DNA of 64,000 nucleotides from NCBI GenBank assembly GCA_023213315.1, contig JAKCPI010031726.1:62001-126000 (forward strand), in the 5' to 3' direction. Of this stretch, positions 10,405 through 21,119 are shown piece by piece (position 1 is the stretch's first letter; each line of letters begins with the position of its first letter). A program made the translations under genes and the position numbers. The DNA comes from Euborellia annulipes. Lineage: Eukaryota; Arthropoda; Insecta; Dermaptera; Anisolabididae. Below the pieces are notes generated by a model that saw only the letters and a list, made by a program, of their open reading frames with translations, was not told the origin of the DNA and made no database searches.

Positions 10405-10505
10405 ACAGGAGAAGGAGCTGGTGCAGCCAAAAATAAAAGCCTCCGATTTAATACAATTCAACGAGACGTTTCGGGTCAATTTTATTTACCCACTTCAGTC
10501 CTTCA
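10405..10505 (-). mobile_element. HHP element, single arm
   Basis: Contains the family tip GGTGCAGCCA, an AAATAAAAGCC stretch and, on the minus strand at about 10460-10502, CTGAAGTGGGT...ACCCGAAACGTC. Stem II (GGGT/ACCC) is intact, while stem I is only about 2 bp and position A9 of the core is T. Confidence 0.5.
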
Positions 10506-10845
10506 AAATTGTAAAAATCAAGGAGTTGGTCAATAGGGCAATACATGTGAATTTGTCCTGGTGAGTTGGACCATCGTACTTATTAAGAGACAATGCTCAT
10601 CATCATTCACTCTATTCAAGAATAATTAATGAATATATTACTAAGAAAATAATAATACTAAAAAAAAATATTTGTCATTAAGACTCATAATTTCAGGCAT
10701 GGGACACGACAGGGGACTGTGTATTGGGGGGTTTGAAGTTCATTTAATCGAATATTACTAATTTAATAAGGATAGCGAAGGGCAGCCAGGAAAAAATCAA
10801 ATCAGATAAAAATACAATCAATCTTTATCAGATTTTCTTTATTTG

Positions 10846-10890
10846 ATTGTCGACGTTTCGGACGCCAGTCGCGCCCTTCCTCAGGACAAT
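10846..10890 (-). ncRNA. truncated hammerhead ribozyme motif (left arm)
   Basis: Stem I ATTGTC/GACAAT is perfect. Core CTGAGGA plus A. Stem II GGGCGC pairs with GCGTCC (one G-U). Then GAAAC-GTC without stem III. Confidence 0.7.
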
Positions 10891-11088
10891 CAATTGCCAA
10901 GGAAAAAAATACAGATGGACGTTTTAGGTTCATCAATCATCATTGATTGCATGAGGCTTGAAGCAATGCCATCGATTGACACATTCAGTTTGTTAACTAT
11001 TGAAATTGTGTTAGATCTATTCCAAGCACTATTTCAGTTTTCGTTAAGATACCTAAAACGCCCATCTGTATTTTTTCCTTGACCATTG

Positions 11089-11133
11089 ATTGTCCTGAGG
11101 AAGGGCGCGACTGGCGTCCGAAACGTCGACAAT
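11089..11133 (+). ncRNA. truncated hammerhead ribozyme motif (right arm)
   Basis: Identical in sequence to the minus-strand motif at 10846-10890, with all invariant core positions present. Confidence 0.7.
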
Positions 11134-11449
11134 CAAATAAAGAAAATCTGATAAAGATTGATTGTATTTTTATCTGATTTAATTTTTCCTGGCTGCTTTT
11201 CGCTATCCTTATCAAGTTAAACAGTCATATTCTTCATCATCTTCGTGGATTACTAATTTATATTACTATTGAATTTCAAGAATAGCTAATATATTATCTT
11301 TACTAATACTTATTATTCAGTAATAATAAGATGTATTATATAAAATTTGCCTGGGACTGCGATTTTCCAATTAGTAGCGAAATTCCCAAATAGAGATTGT
11401 ACAGAGAGATATAATATAGGATAATTATGGAAATTTATTTATATCTTAC

Positions 11450-11592
11450 CATTTTATAAATGCTGATACTGGAACTTTAAAACTTGGATAATCTTCCTCC
11501 TGGTTCTTTTTGTCGGATGCTTCAGTTCAGTATTCACAAGGATATTTCCCAGAAATATTGACCAAAGGAAAAATCATTCACAAGCCAAAGTG
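11450..11592 (-). CDS. candidate internal exon with in-frame TGA codons
   Basis: The minus-strand acceptor TTTTTTTTATAG (ending 11593) and the donor ATG|GTAAGA (intron from 11449) enclose 143 nt. Read from the first base, the frame contains two TGA codons but no TAA or TAG. After the second TGA it stays open through SFKVPVSAFIK to the splice junction, and joins the 9796-9697 exon in phase. Possible readings are a pseudogene exon, an acceptor lying inside this segment (for example at ACTGAAG|CATCC), or sequence errors. No homology is recognised. Confidence 0.35.
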
Positions 11593-11649
11593 CTATAAAA
11601 AAAAAATAATAAAATAAAATTATTATTTTACATTTGATTTAAAAGAGTA

Positions 11650-12206
11650 GTTCAAAAGGTAAAATAATACGTTTTCTGAGAGAAAATTTTTATTCACAAA
11701 ATCAAAGAGATAAATAAAGTTAGTTAAGCACTGGTACATATTACTTTCCACTTTGTCCCCATAGTTTTATAAGCTTTTGTTTCATATGTAAAGCAATCTA
11801 TTGAAAAAGGCATCATATTTTATCACACTGAGACGACCAGGGCAATTAGCATGACAGGAGTAGAACTGCTCTTGAGATGTTGTGTGACAAAACCCGCATG
11901 GACTGTATTAGAACACTCTCCATATTCTGGATTTCACTCCAAGTGATTTTCATCTCTTCGGACCGTTGAGGAATCTTTTCAAAACAGATGCGATGTTCAG
12001 AAGATTATGTGACCTCGACTCTGGAATATCTTCTATGCCTCTTTTGATAGATGGCTCTACAGTTGAACATTCATGAGGAGAAGAAATGTGTACTAGCTTT
12101 GATTCTACATAATGTTTCAACAAACAGAGTGAGGCATGAATGAGGATTGATTGAATAAACATTTTGTCTCATAAAACTTAATTCCTTACTTTTTGAATCA
12201 CCTTCG
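11650..12206 (+). pseudogene. mariner remnant (mellifera-like)
   Basis: The right end TTCCTTACTTTTTGAATCACC matches a mariner terminal repeat. Upstream, at about 11920-11985, one frame reads DFTPSDFHLFGPLRNLF, the block holding the third catalytic aspartate (D34D) of mariner transposases. The rest is full of stops and frameshifts and the left terminal repeat is barely recognisable near 11645. The element is dead. Confidence 0.55.
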
Positions 12207-12727
12207 TTTAAATTACAAATTAACGATGTGTTAATATAACAGATTTAATTATAAAGTTTTTGTGCCCTTTCTCAAAATATTCAAATTTTTTAAATAATTG
12301 AATTTTCTTCTCTCCCAAATACGTCTAGAGATTCTTGGTCATAATTTGCATGAAATGTTGATATTGGCTTTTGATGACGAATTTTAATGGAAGGCATATG
12401 AACCTCTCAGTTAGAGCTAATATTTACTAATAGTTAACGGAATAGCCAACAACTCATAGGTGGGCTATGTTTATTGAGAGATTGGTTTAAGGGAAACATG
12501 ACCTATTTCTCTTTTCCTCTTTATTGAGAGAGAGGGAAATAATAAATAAATCTCTCTCATAATGCAACATGCTGTTATTAAAATATTCATTACTATTAAG
12601 AATCATAGTATCAAGATTTTTAAGATAGTATAGAGATGTATATAATGTTATATATATAAATGGGATCAAAATAAATTCACATAGGTATGTTTTGATCTAA
12701 AGATAATGTATCTATATATATATATAA

Positions 12728-13780
12728 TAAGGTGGTCCTTATTTTGGACTTTTTTCGACGATAGTCCTAAATCGGTTCTAAATATATAAAAATATTCCTG
12801 CCAAATTTCAGAACTTAATAATAATATTAACCCGGTCTCCTCGACAGCCAGTTTTTAAATGGAAATAACATGGGAAACGTTCTTTTGTGTCTTTAAAATT
12901 TTGTAACTCAACGGAACAACATCATGGGAAGAGCATATCATATTTGTATAGGAAATCTAACGCTCTACAAAAAAGGTCTATGATTTTTGGGTTACTCTAC
13001 TGGTTCAAAAGTTATGCGAAGTCAAAGTTGAGGTTATAGTCAATTTCATGGCTTTTTACTCTTTCTTACCTCTATATATATGTTAATATAATAGAGAGAA
13101 AAAGTATTTGATTCATGTCAAAAATTGGATGTCGAGATTTTGATGGATATACACGTTTTGAGGTCCCCTGAATCCAAAAAAAAAGTAAAAGTGGTTTTCG
13201 CGACATGGTCTGTGTGTGTCTGTGAACAAAATATCTCAAGAATGAAAAGAGCTAGAGATTGAAATTTTATATTTAAGTTAGGTACCTCCCTGGGAAGTAA
13301 CACTAAGCTTTTAAACAAAATCGGCAAAAGAGTACTAGTTTACTTTACTGATGTGCTTTTTCAGTTTTTTTGATTTTTAAAATCCTTTTAACGTTTTTTA
13401 TAAAAATAAAAAAAAAATTTTTTTTTTTATCTTTTTTTTAAAAAGGTTATCCTCTTTTTTTATTTTTAAACTTTTCTTTTCTTTTAATTTTTAAAAAAAA
13501 ATAAAAAAAGCTTAAAAAAAAAAAAAAAAAAAAACTTCACCCCCCCAACTTATATTTAACAAGAGGATTAGAGGTTTTAAAAAAAAAAAAAATTCCTTAA
13601 AAAAATTTTTTTTTTTTTAAAAAAATTTTTTTTTTTTATTATAAAATATTTAAAAAAAAAAAAAAATTTTTTTTTCCGGATTAATATTAATATTAAGTGC
13701 TGAAATTTGGAAGGAATATTTTTTATATTTTTGGAATCGATTTAGGACCATCTTCGAAAAAATCCAAAATAAGGAGAACA
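12728..13780. mobile_element. long terminal inverted repeat element of unknown family
   Basis: GGTCCTTATTTTGGACTTT...TTTCAGAAC (12734-12815) is mirrored by GTGCTGAAATTTGG...TCCAAAATAAGGA (13692-13775), about 85 bp on each side with roughly 85 percent identity by eye. Inside are a TACTT fragment and AT-rich sequence. The 129-codon frame at 13697-14086 begins in the right repeat and is not considered a gene. Confidence 0.55.
13058..13395 (+). mobile_element. TACTT-family element, 3'-truncated
   Basis: Starts TACTCTTTCTTACC, then has ATTCATGTCAAAAATTGG and GGTTTTCGCGACATGG, and breaks off after TTTTTCAGTTTTTTTG into A/T homopolymers. Confidence 0.75.
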
Positions 13781-14322
13781 CTAATATATACACCATATCA
13801 AGAGGCAAAATTATCAATTGCACTAATTATGGGCAGCAGAAAATATGTGCTTAATATAATATTGTTGATAGTGGATAAAAATCGTTGGTTATTTCTTATA
13901 ACAAATGAAAAATTAAACATTTTAAATGAATCCCCCTTTCCATCTCTGTTTATCGAGGTGAGTAAACTCATTAATCCACAAAGATATATGTGCTTTTCAC
14001 CTATGTATTTCTTTACATTCCTGCCCTGGCTGCCTTATATTTTCCACTCCCACCCTAGAAAAAAAATAAAAATGTCTCTTGAATAAATTGTACTCATTAA
14101 TAAAACAACTACATCTTAAAAAATGCCCTAATTTTTCTCTCAACCGGAAGGAGACAAAAAAAGACGGTCATTTATTTTCTCCCTTCTGCTATAAAACGTT
14201 TATTAGCTACTGATAGAATTCCAAAAATATTTTCAATTTTTTTTTAAACGTAAAAAAAGAATTAATGGATCTATTTTGGGTAGAGATGTAAATATACTTG
14301 AAATACCTTTTATATATTATAC

Positions 14323-14515
14323 CTGAGCGCCTTCTCTGGAATACAAGATTGAAAGAAGTTTCATGAAGCGTCTAATTGGAACCCGTTGGAGAACGTTGAC
14401 GGTCTCATCCATGAAGAAGGGTGAAGTGTAGCGTCCAAAACGTCGGCTTAGTTAAATTTGTCTCTGGTCTCATCAGGAAAATAGACGAGCAAGCCGATTC
14501 AGGTGGTATAGTTCT
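14323..14515 (-). CDS. candidate exon, interrupted by a 56-bp hammerhead insertion
   Basis: The minus-strand acceptor ATTTCATTTTCAG (ending 14516) and the donor CTCAG|GTATAA bound this segment. The 3' part reads DETVNVLQRVPIRRFMKL to SREGAQ, 30 codons from a possible ATG at 14412, ending in phase 0. This fits the phase of the 11592 exon. GGTCTCATC occurs at 14401-14409 and 14466-14474 around a 56-bp hammerhead-like insert. Without the insert the frame extends 5' through GLLVYFP but meets a TGA. The product is not recognised and this may be a pseudogene. Confidence 0.35.
14410..14465 (+). mobile_element. minimal HHP insertion
   Basis: The 56 bp between the two GGTCTCATC copies consist of little more than a degenerate hammerhead motif: ATGAAGAAGGGTG...CCAAAACGTCGGC followed by a TTAGTTAAATT tail. 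Confidence 0.5.
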
Positions 14516-15226
14516 CTGAAAATGAAATCGACTTGAAGAAATGAATAGAGGTAATGACGGTTGAAAGAATATAAGAGTAATAAATAGTAAAAATATTATT
14601 GGGTTTTTGATAAAACAACATATATAGAATAGAAGAAAACAATATTTTAGCTCATAAATATGTTATTGCAACTTATAAGAATTATAAAGAAAAATTAAAG
14701 AAATGGAACAAAATAAAAGATATACAACCTCAGAGTAAAGGCAATGAATATATATATTTTTTTATTTCTCGGTCATACTCTTTGACCACTTGAATTATCT
14801 TGATTTGATTTCTCCTTTTTTTTTTAGATAAAAATAAAAGCAATTTTTCATGTGATTTGTTGTAAGCATAAAATTATCGAGTATGTGAATATTATTTCAC
14901 TACTTTGAATAGTTTTGGCAGATGTTAACAGTAATTAAATAAATATATTTGGAATTTTTATAGACTTACAATATGGTGGAAAAATAGAGACAAAAGCCAT
15001 AAATGAGAGAATCACAATGAAATTAGCGGCGGATTTCTAAATGGCAATCTGATGGCAACGTCGCATTGCTGTAGCTATGATTAGAGAGCCAAATATAATT
15101 TTACAGATAAAATTAATAAAAATAAAATAGAAAAGATAACAAAATTTTGTGGGTGAATTGATCATTTAATCCTAAATATAATAATGGCTTCCAACGGTGA
15201 TAAAGTAGAAAGTCCCCTTAATCCCT

Positions 15227-16579
15227 GATAATATGATTTTAAAAAAAAAGTGCAGGAGGTGGATTTGAACTCGCCAAGTTTGGTTACGTGAGAATGGAAA
15301 AAAAAATGACGACGAATTAACCACTTGAGCCACACTTTACTTAAATAAAACAAGGAAAAATAAGCCATAAGAGAAACATGAAATAAAAGAATTATTAAAA
15401 CAATTTTAATAGTCCACATATGATATATCATTTTTTAGTATATTTTATGCAGATTAATAATTTATAATGCAAATTTCAAAAGGATGCATGGTTTTCAAAT
15501 TATTCAATAGGCAAAAGTCACATTGTGAATGCCTTAATGTAATTAAACCAAAAACTCTATATAACATATGATACATGTCATTAATTCTTGAATTTCCCCT
15601 GATTTCAGAGAACTAAAGCCCTTTTAATTATATGATCTAATTTGGGAGTTATTGGCGATCAAAGTTAAGCTTATTTTCGATCTTAATGACATCAACACTC
15701 AATTCTATATATTTTCGAAAAAGCTTATTTAGCATTGTCTGATTAAAACCAAATTTTTACCAGAGATTTATAATTAATAAATGAGTTTTTTTCTAAAGTT
15801 TCATTAAGATTGGTAAAGAAATAAATAAAATATTGACTATTTTGTAAATTGAGTTTTAGAATTGGGATCTCAGATTCAAGCCCAGACCCGCTCCCCAGAT
15901 CGCTCTCTTTACACATCCGAGATTCCGAATTCTAAAACTCAATTTACAAAATAGTCAATATTTTATTTATTTCTTTACCAATCTTAATGAAACTTTAGAA
16001 AAAAACTCATTTTTTAATTATAAATCTCTGGTAAAAATTTGGTTTTGATCAGATAATGCTAAATAAGTTTTTTCGATAATATAGAATTGAGTGTTGTTGA
16101 CGTCATTAAGGTCGAAATTAAGCTTGACTTTGATCGCCAATAACTCCCAAATTAGATCAAATAATTATAAGGGCTTTAGTTCTTTGGATTCAGGGGGAAT
16201 TCAAGAATTAATGACATGTATCATATGTTAGATAGAGTTTTTGATTTAATTACATCAAGGCATAAACAATCTGACGTTTGCTCATTGAATTATTTGAAAA
16301 CTATTCATGCTATTGAGATTTTGATTATAAATTATTAATCTGCATAAAATATACTAAAAAATGATATATCATATGTGGACTATTAAAATTGTTTTAATAA
16401 TTCTTTTATTTCATGTTTCTTATATGGCTTATTTCTCTTAATTTCATTTAAGCAAAGAGTGGCTCAAGGGGTAAATTCGTCATCATTTTTTTTCCATTCT
16501 CACGGAACCAAACTTCGCGAGTTCAAATCCACCTCCTGCACTTTTTTTTTAAATTCTTAACTGTTTTTTATACCTCATG
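15227..16579. mobile_element. large palindrome with tRNA-like tips, copy 1
   Basis: The arms 15240-15875 and 15920-16555 are reverse complements over about 635 bp around a 45-bp loop. Each tip is a tRNA-like sequence pointing outwards (15249-15337 minus, 16456-16544 plus) with an A box GTGGCTCAAG, a B box GAGTTCAAATCC and a T run directly after it. Fewer mismatches than expected for old DNA suggest recent origin or gene conversion. A second copy is at 18821-20168. No protein frame is credible. Confidence 0.8.
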
Positions 16580-17181
16580 TTTGGGGGGGGGGGGGGGGGC
16601 TGGGACGCGCGCCAAAAATCACCTGGCACGGAGGAGGGTTCCAAGTGTCCTTCTTTTGTATTATGACAGCATGTTTCAAGCCTGTTTGAGTTAACCAGGA
16701 TTTAACATATGATCGACATATGATAGAAATTGTGAAAGGATGAGAGGCGATAAGGGGGGGCTAAGAGTGGGAATGTTTCATTCATATGCCGATTGAGGCG
16801 CTGTTGACGTATTTTTGATCCAACCAGAGTCGGCAAGTTTTATCCCGCCGAATATAATACATGGTTTTATACTTGTATAAAACTATCACGGATAAAACTA
16901 GGTCCGATGTATAAAACTGTAAAAAACCAACTCCCCTGAAAAAACAGCTTAAAAGTTTTTATTTCATATTTTTTAATGTTTTAGTGCATTGACGATGTTG
17001 TTTGCTTTTTATTTATTGAATAATATAATCAAAATGTTAATAAAATAATTGAAAAATGAAATTCAAAAATTAAATATGGAAACCTAACCAACAGCTGTCA
17101 ATTCATTTGTAAGTATATTTATTATTTTCTTTAATTAATTAATATCAGATAATTAAATTTAGTTTGCTTTTATTTTTTTAG

Positions 17182-17420
17182 GTTTCTGATAAGGATCTAA
17201 ACACATGGAAAATTAATTTTAGAATATATATGGCCCGAAAATTGGAATCTGACAGGTGTGGCAAATCTATCACCTCAAGATTTTAAAATATTCAAAAGTG
17301 ATATTTGTTTTGGTTTCTATAATAGAAAAAGAAGAAAAACTATACTACTGCTTTTAATTTTATCTTAATTTGTTCTTTCAAGATGCATTTTTATATGGTT
17401 AATAAAGCAAAAACAAAATT
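17182..17420 (+). other. possible terminal exon (weak)
   Basis: A strong acceptor (TTTTATTTTTTTAG) follows a GTAAGT 71 bp upstream. The open frame VSDKDLNTWKINFR to TAA spans 35 codons, with AATAAA near 17401. The upstream side has a stop close to the donor in the required phase, so a coding connection is not established. Confidence 0.2.
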
Positions 17421-17503
17421 TGAATTAAAACATTTGGAAAGCATCTTATCTTATTTTTCATTATAAAATTATCTAAGTTGAAGAGAAGTTGCTGTTGATG
17501 TTA

Positions 17504-17745
17504 TGTAATGGAAGAGAGTAAGACAGGTGCAGCAAATAAAGAGAGCCATTGTATGCCAAATGCCGAAAAAGAGATGTTTCGCACAAAATTGTATTCGTCC
17601 ATCCTCAGTCTCTCAGTTCTTAGTATAAGCCTACCAGAACTGAGGATGGACGAATAAAATTTTGTCCGAAACGTCTCCTTTTCGGCATTTGGCATCCAAA
17701 TGCTCTCTTTATTTGCTGCACCTGTACTTGCTCTCTTCCATTTTA
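17504..17745. mobile_element. HHP palindromic element, short form
   Basis: The tips AATGGAAGAGAGTAAGACAGG and CTGTACTTGCTCTCTTCCATT are mirrored, and both arms contain GGTGCAGCAAATAAAGAG. Hammerhead motifs lie at 17570-17613 (minus; stem I AGAGA/TCTCT, core CTGAGGA, GAAACATC) and 17635-17680 (plus; stem II GGAC/GTCC, GAAACGTC). The two arms have diverged in stem I. Confidence 0.75.
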
Positions 17746-17854
17746 TAAAATTACCCAAAAAAGAATTATTAAATGTCAAAATAATAAGTATGAATATACT
17801 GAATTTTGATTATGTTTTGTTCATGCCTAATGTATTAAAAGAATGTATTGCATA

Positions 17855-18206
17855 CAGGGGCGTACCGAGGCAGTTGGGGGCCTGGGGCGGCATTAGAAGA
17901 GGGGGCCTTATATTGAATTTTTTTTTTTTTTGGGGGGGTGCTCATCTTTAAATATCCTCCTCCATACACAAATAATATTTTTAAAATACCGTATATCCCT
18001 GAACCCCAAGGGCTCCGGGGTCTCAAAGTGAAATTTTCATTAAATTTTTTTTTTTAATCTAAATTTTCCCATTTTTACTTGAGCCCTGAGGGCCCCGGGG
18101 CCTCTCAAAGAGAAATTTTTAATAAATTTTTTTTTTTTATAAATATATGGGGGCCTATGCCGGCTCGGGGCCTGGGGCGGACCCCCCCCCCCTCGGTACG
18201 CCACTG
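17855..18206. mobile_element. hAT MITE
   Basis: The ends CAGGGGCGTACCGAGG and CCTCGGTACGCCACTG are inverted. The 8-bp duplication ATTGCATA is exact (17847-17854, 18207-18214). The interior has repeated GGGGCCT blocks and poly-T/C runs. Confidence 0.85.
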
Positions 18207-18323
18207 ATTGCATACACAAACTTTAAACAATACCTGTATTAGACTGGTAGTGAAGTGTTTAATCATTGTAACATAATAAATAAATGAATTGTATATTTAC
18301 ATAAAAATATTTTGTTATTTTTA

Positions 18324-18390
18324 GGCTGAACGCATACCGATCGAGCAAAAACTTTTTCGAACAAAACGTTTTTGCCTGAAACTTTTTTCA
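18324..18390. mobile_element. Harbinger-like MITE end
   Basis: TTA-GGCTGAACGCATACC and the following GAGCAAAAAC/AACAAAACGTTTTTG resemble the termini of the complete element at 33429-33699. The other end is not found. Confidence 0.4.
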
Positions 18391-18820
18391 ATTCTTATCA
18401 TTAGTCAAAGAAATTGATTTTCGGTTTAACTGTGGTTTATTTGTAACAATTGAAATTGAATCCCTGGCAGTGCCGTAACAAGGGTATGAAGCGCCTGTGG
18501 CAAGCGTCTAACTTGCGCCCCCCCCTTCCAATCATCCAGTGTTTCCTAACCTTTTTTTGGCCAAGTTCCTCATTAATGATATATCATCTGTGATAATACC
18601 CTGCTCATTTGCTCCTCTAGATACGTTCTCCAACACCAGCCAGCGTAATTGGTTAAAATTGTGGCCTTCATGCCAACATAAATAAAAAAAAGTTATTTAA
18701 AAATTTGTCAAAATTCCCTAAACATAGGGGTTACCAAAATTTATATTCCACAAATCCTTTCTCTCGTTTAAATGGCAGATAAATGAAATTATAAGTTAGC
18801 ATAAAAAATAAAAGGAAATT

Positions 18821-20168
18821 GATAATAAGATTTAAAAAAAAAAGTGCAGGAGGTGGATTTGAACTCGCGAAGTTTGGTTACGTGAGAATAAAAAAAATGA
18901 CGACGATTTAACCACTTGAGCCACACTTTGATTAATTAATACAAGAAAAAATAAGCCATAAGAGAAACATGAAATAAAAGAAGTATTAAAAATATTTTAA
19001 TATTCCACATATGATATATCATTTTTCATTACTTTTTATGCTGATTAATAATTTATAATCAGAATCTCAATAGCATGGATAGTTTTCAAATAAATCAATG
19101 GGCAAACGTCATATTGTTTATGTCTTGATGTAATTAAACCAAAAACTCTATCTAACATATGATACATGTCATTAATTCTTGAATTTCCCCTGATTCCAGA
19201 GAACTAAAGCCCTTTTAATTATTTGATCTAATTTGGGAGTTATTGGCGATCAAAGTTAAGCTTATTTTCGACCTTAATGACATCAGCACACTCAATTCTA
19301 TATTATCGAAAAAGCTTATTTAGCATTTTCTGATCAAAACCAAATTTTTACCAGAGATTTATAATTAAAAAATGAGTTTTTTCTAAAGTTTCATTAAGAT
19401 TGGTAAAGAAATAAATAAAATATTGACTATTTTGTAAATTGAGTTTTAGAATTGGGATCTCAGATTCAAGCCTAGACCCGGTTCACAGAGCGCTCTCTAT
19501 GACCAATCCGGGATCCCGAATTCTAAAACTCAATTTACAAAATAGTCAATATTTTATTTATTTCTTTACCAATCTTAATGAAACTTTAGAAAAAAACTCA
19601 TTTATTAATTATAAATCTCTGGTAAAAATTTGGTTTTAATCAGACAATGCTAAATAAGCTTTTTCGAAAATATATAGAATTGAGTGTTGATGTCATTAAG
19701 ATCGAAAATAAGCTTAACTTTGATCGCCAATAACTCCCAAATTAGATCATATAATTAAAAGGGCTTTAGTTCTCTGGAATCAGGGAGAATTCAAGAATTA
19801 ATGACATGTATCATATGTTAGATAGAGTTTTTGATTTAATTACATCAAGGCATAAACAATCTGACGTTTGCCCATTGAATTATTTGAAAACTATTCATGC
19901 AATTGACATTTTGATTATAAATTATTAATCTGCATAAAATATACTAAAAAATGATATATCATATGTGGACTATTAAAATTGTTTTAATAATTCTTTTATT
20001 TCATGTTTCTCTTATGGCTTATTTTTTCTTGTATTAATTAATCAAAGTGTGGCTCAAGTGGTTAATTCGTTGTCATTTTTTTTATTCTCACGTAACCAAA
20101 CTTCGCGAGTTCAAATCCACCTCCTGCACTTTTTTTTTAATTTTTAACTGTTTTTTTTATACCTCATG
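18821..20168. mobile_element. large palindrome with tRNA-like tips, copy 2
   Basis: Same structure as copy 1: arms of about 630 bp around a loop near 19487, tRNA-like tips at 18842-18930 (minus) and 20045-20130 (plus). In the right tip the first seven bases AGTGTGG can pair with the last seven CTGCACT (two G-U), like an acceptor stem, but the T stem is broken. The right flank TTAACTGTTTTTTATACC is shared with copy 1, so the element extends about 30 bp beyond the T run. Confidence 0.8.
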
Positions 20169-20558
20169 ATCCTTTTGTAGAACAAAAAATAATTTGAATT
20201 TTGGCTATGTTGTTTTTTTTATTTAAAATGATAAACGTTAGGATTCACGGCCAAAGATAAATAAATAAATATATATTTTAATCATTTTAAGTAATTTTAT
20301 ATTTGCTTTTTAGGTTAAATAAAATATCTGGAATTATAATAAAAATCTTTCAATGTATCATCTCTGTTTTAATTTCTTGACATTTCTGAACGCGCCATAG
20401 ATAATTCTGAACGCACTCAAACAATTGCTGACTTCCCATCTTCAGTTCTCTTTTTCATATGTGTGATTAATAACCTATAGTATTTTTAATTAGTGATTTT
20501 AGTGTTGTGATTTATTTAATTTCACTTTGGATCATCTTAACATATTGTAAGTATTATT

Positions 20559-20694
20559 ACTTTCTCGTACCCTATATATGAAATATATAGAGAGAGAAAG
20601 TATTGGTTTCATGTCAAAAATTCGATGTCGAGATTTTGATGGATCTTCACGTTTTGAGGTCCCCTGAATCCAAAAAAGTGGTTTTCGCGACATG

Positions 20695-20768
<74 letters not shown>

Positions 20769-21118
20769 GTGTGTGTGTGTGTGTGTTCAATTTTAAGCAT
20801 GAAGGAATTGAGCTAGGAGGCTGAAATTTTATATTTAAGTTAAACACCCCCCGGGACCGACAAAATAAGCTTTTAATCAAAATCGGCCAAAAAGTACTAG
20901 TACTTTACTGATGTACTTTTTCAGTTTTTTTCGATTTTCTCAAAATTCGCTCTAACGATTTTGATTAAAATTCAAAAATCAATTATTTTTTAGATGCTCT
21001 TTCAAATGTATATTCTCGTTTTGCCCTCAAAATTGTTTGAAGCACACTTTACTCTTGTGCTTCATAGGAAAGATAGGAGAAATAAATGGTTGCCATGGTA
21101 ACCGAATTTAAATCTTTT
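20559..21118 (+). mobile_element. TACTT-family element
   Basis: Begins TACTTTCTCGTACC, then a TA-rich hairpin closed by GAGAGAAAGTA. It contains GGTTTTCGCGACATGG, the microsatellite 20698-20786, GCATGAAGGAATTGAGC and GGTTGCCATGGTAACC. It stops before the usual hairpin end and runs into the Y-type module at 21120. Confidence 0.8.
20698..20786 (+). repeat. (TCTG)n-(TG)n microsatellite inside TACTT
   Basis: About 17 TCTG units followed by a TG run. The same position is a shorter TCTG/TG tract in every full TACTT copy, so it is a standing part of the element and expands or shrinks per copy. Confidence 0.95.
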
Positions 21119-21119
21119 T

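Larger units (their letters stand above)
10762..11213. mobile_element. HHP palindromic element, two facing hammerheads
   Basis: The tips GGATAGCGAAGGGCAGCC and GGCTGCTTTTCGCTATCC are mirrored, followed by about 60 bp of matching arm. Each arm ends in an identical hammerhead motif (10846-10890 minus, 11089-11133 plus). The centre between them is about 200 bp and has internal echoes of TACAGATGG. Confidence 0.8.

Noticed and set aside
11950..12162. Minus-strand 70-codon frame
   Set aside because: It is the antisense of the plus-strand mariner remnant with its DFTPSDFHLFGPL block.
13697..14086. 129-codon open frame, joint longest in the window
   Set aside because: It begins inside the right inverted end of the 12728-13780 element and is AT-rich (I, F, L, K, N, Y). 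There is no domain or splice context.
9697..14515. TGA read as tryptophan or selenocysteine in the nuclear code
   Set aside because: The LINE fragment uses TGG for its tryptophans, candidate exons contain TGG too, and no SECIS-like structure was seen after the last stop. Pseudogene decay or a wrong exon border is simpler.
16456..20130. Functional tRNA genes at the tips of the large palindromes
   Set aside because: An acceptor-like 7-bp pairing and a T run exist, but the T stem is not complementary and the anticodon region is a T run, so they are called tRNA-like only.
20603..20880. Open frames with repeated SVCL or TDRQ runs
   Set aside because: They are translations of the TCTG microsatellite inside a TACTT element and recur in every copy with different repeat lengths.
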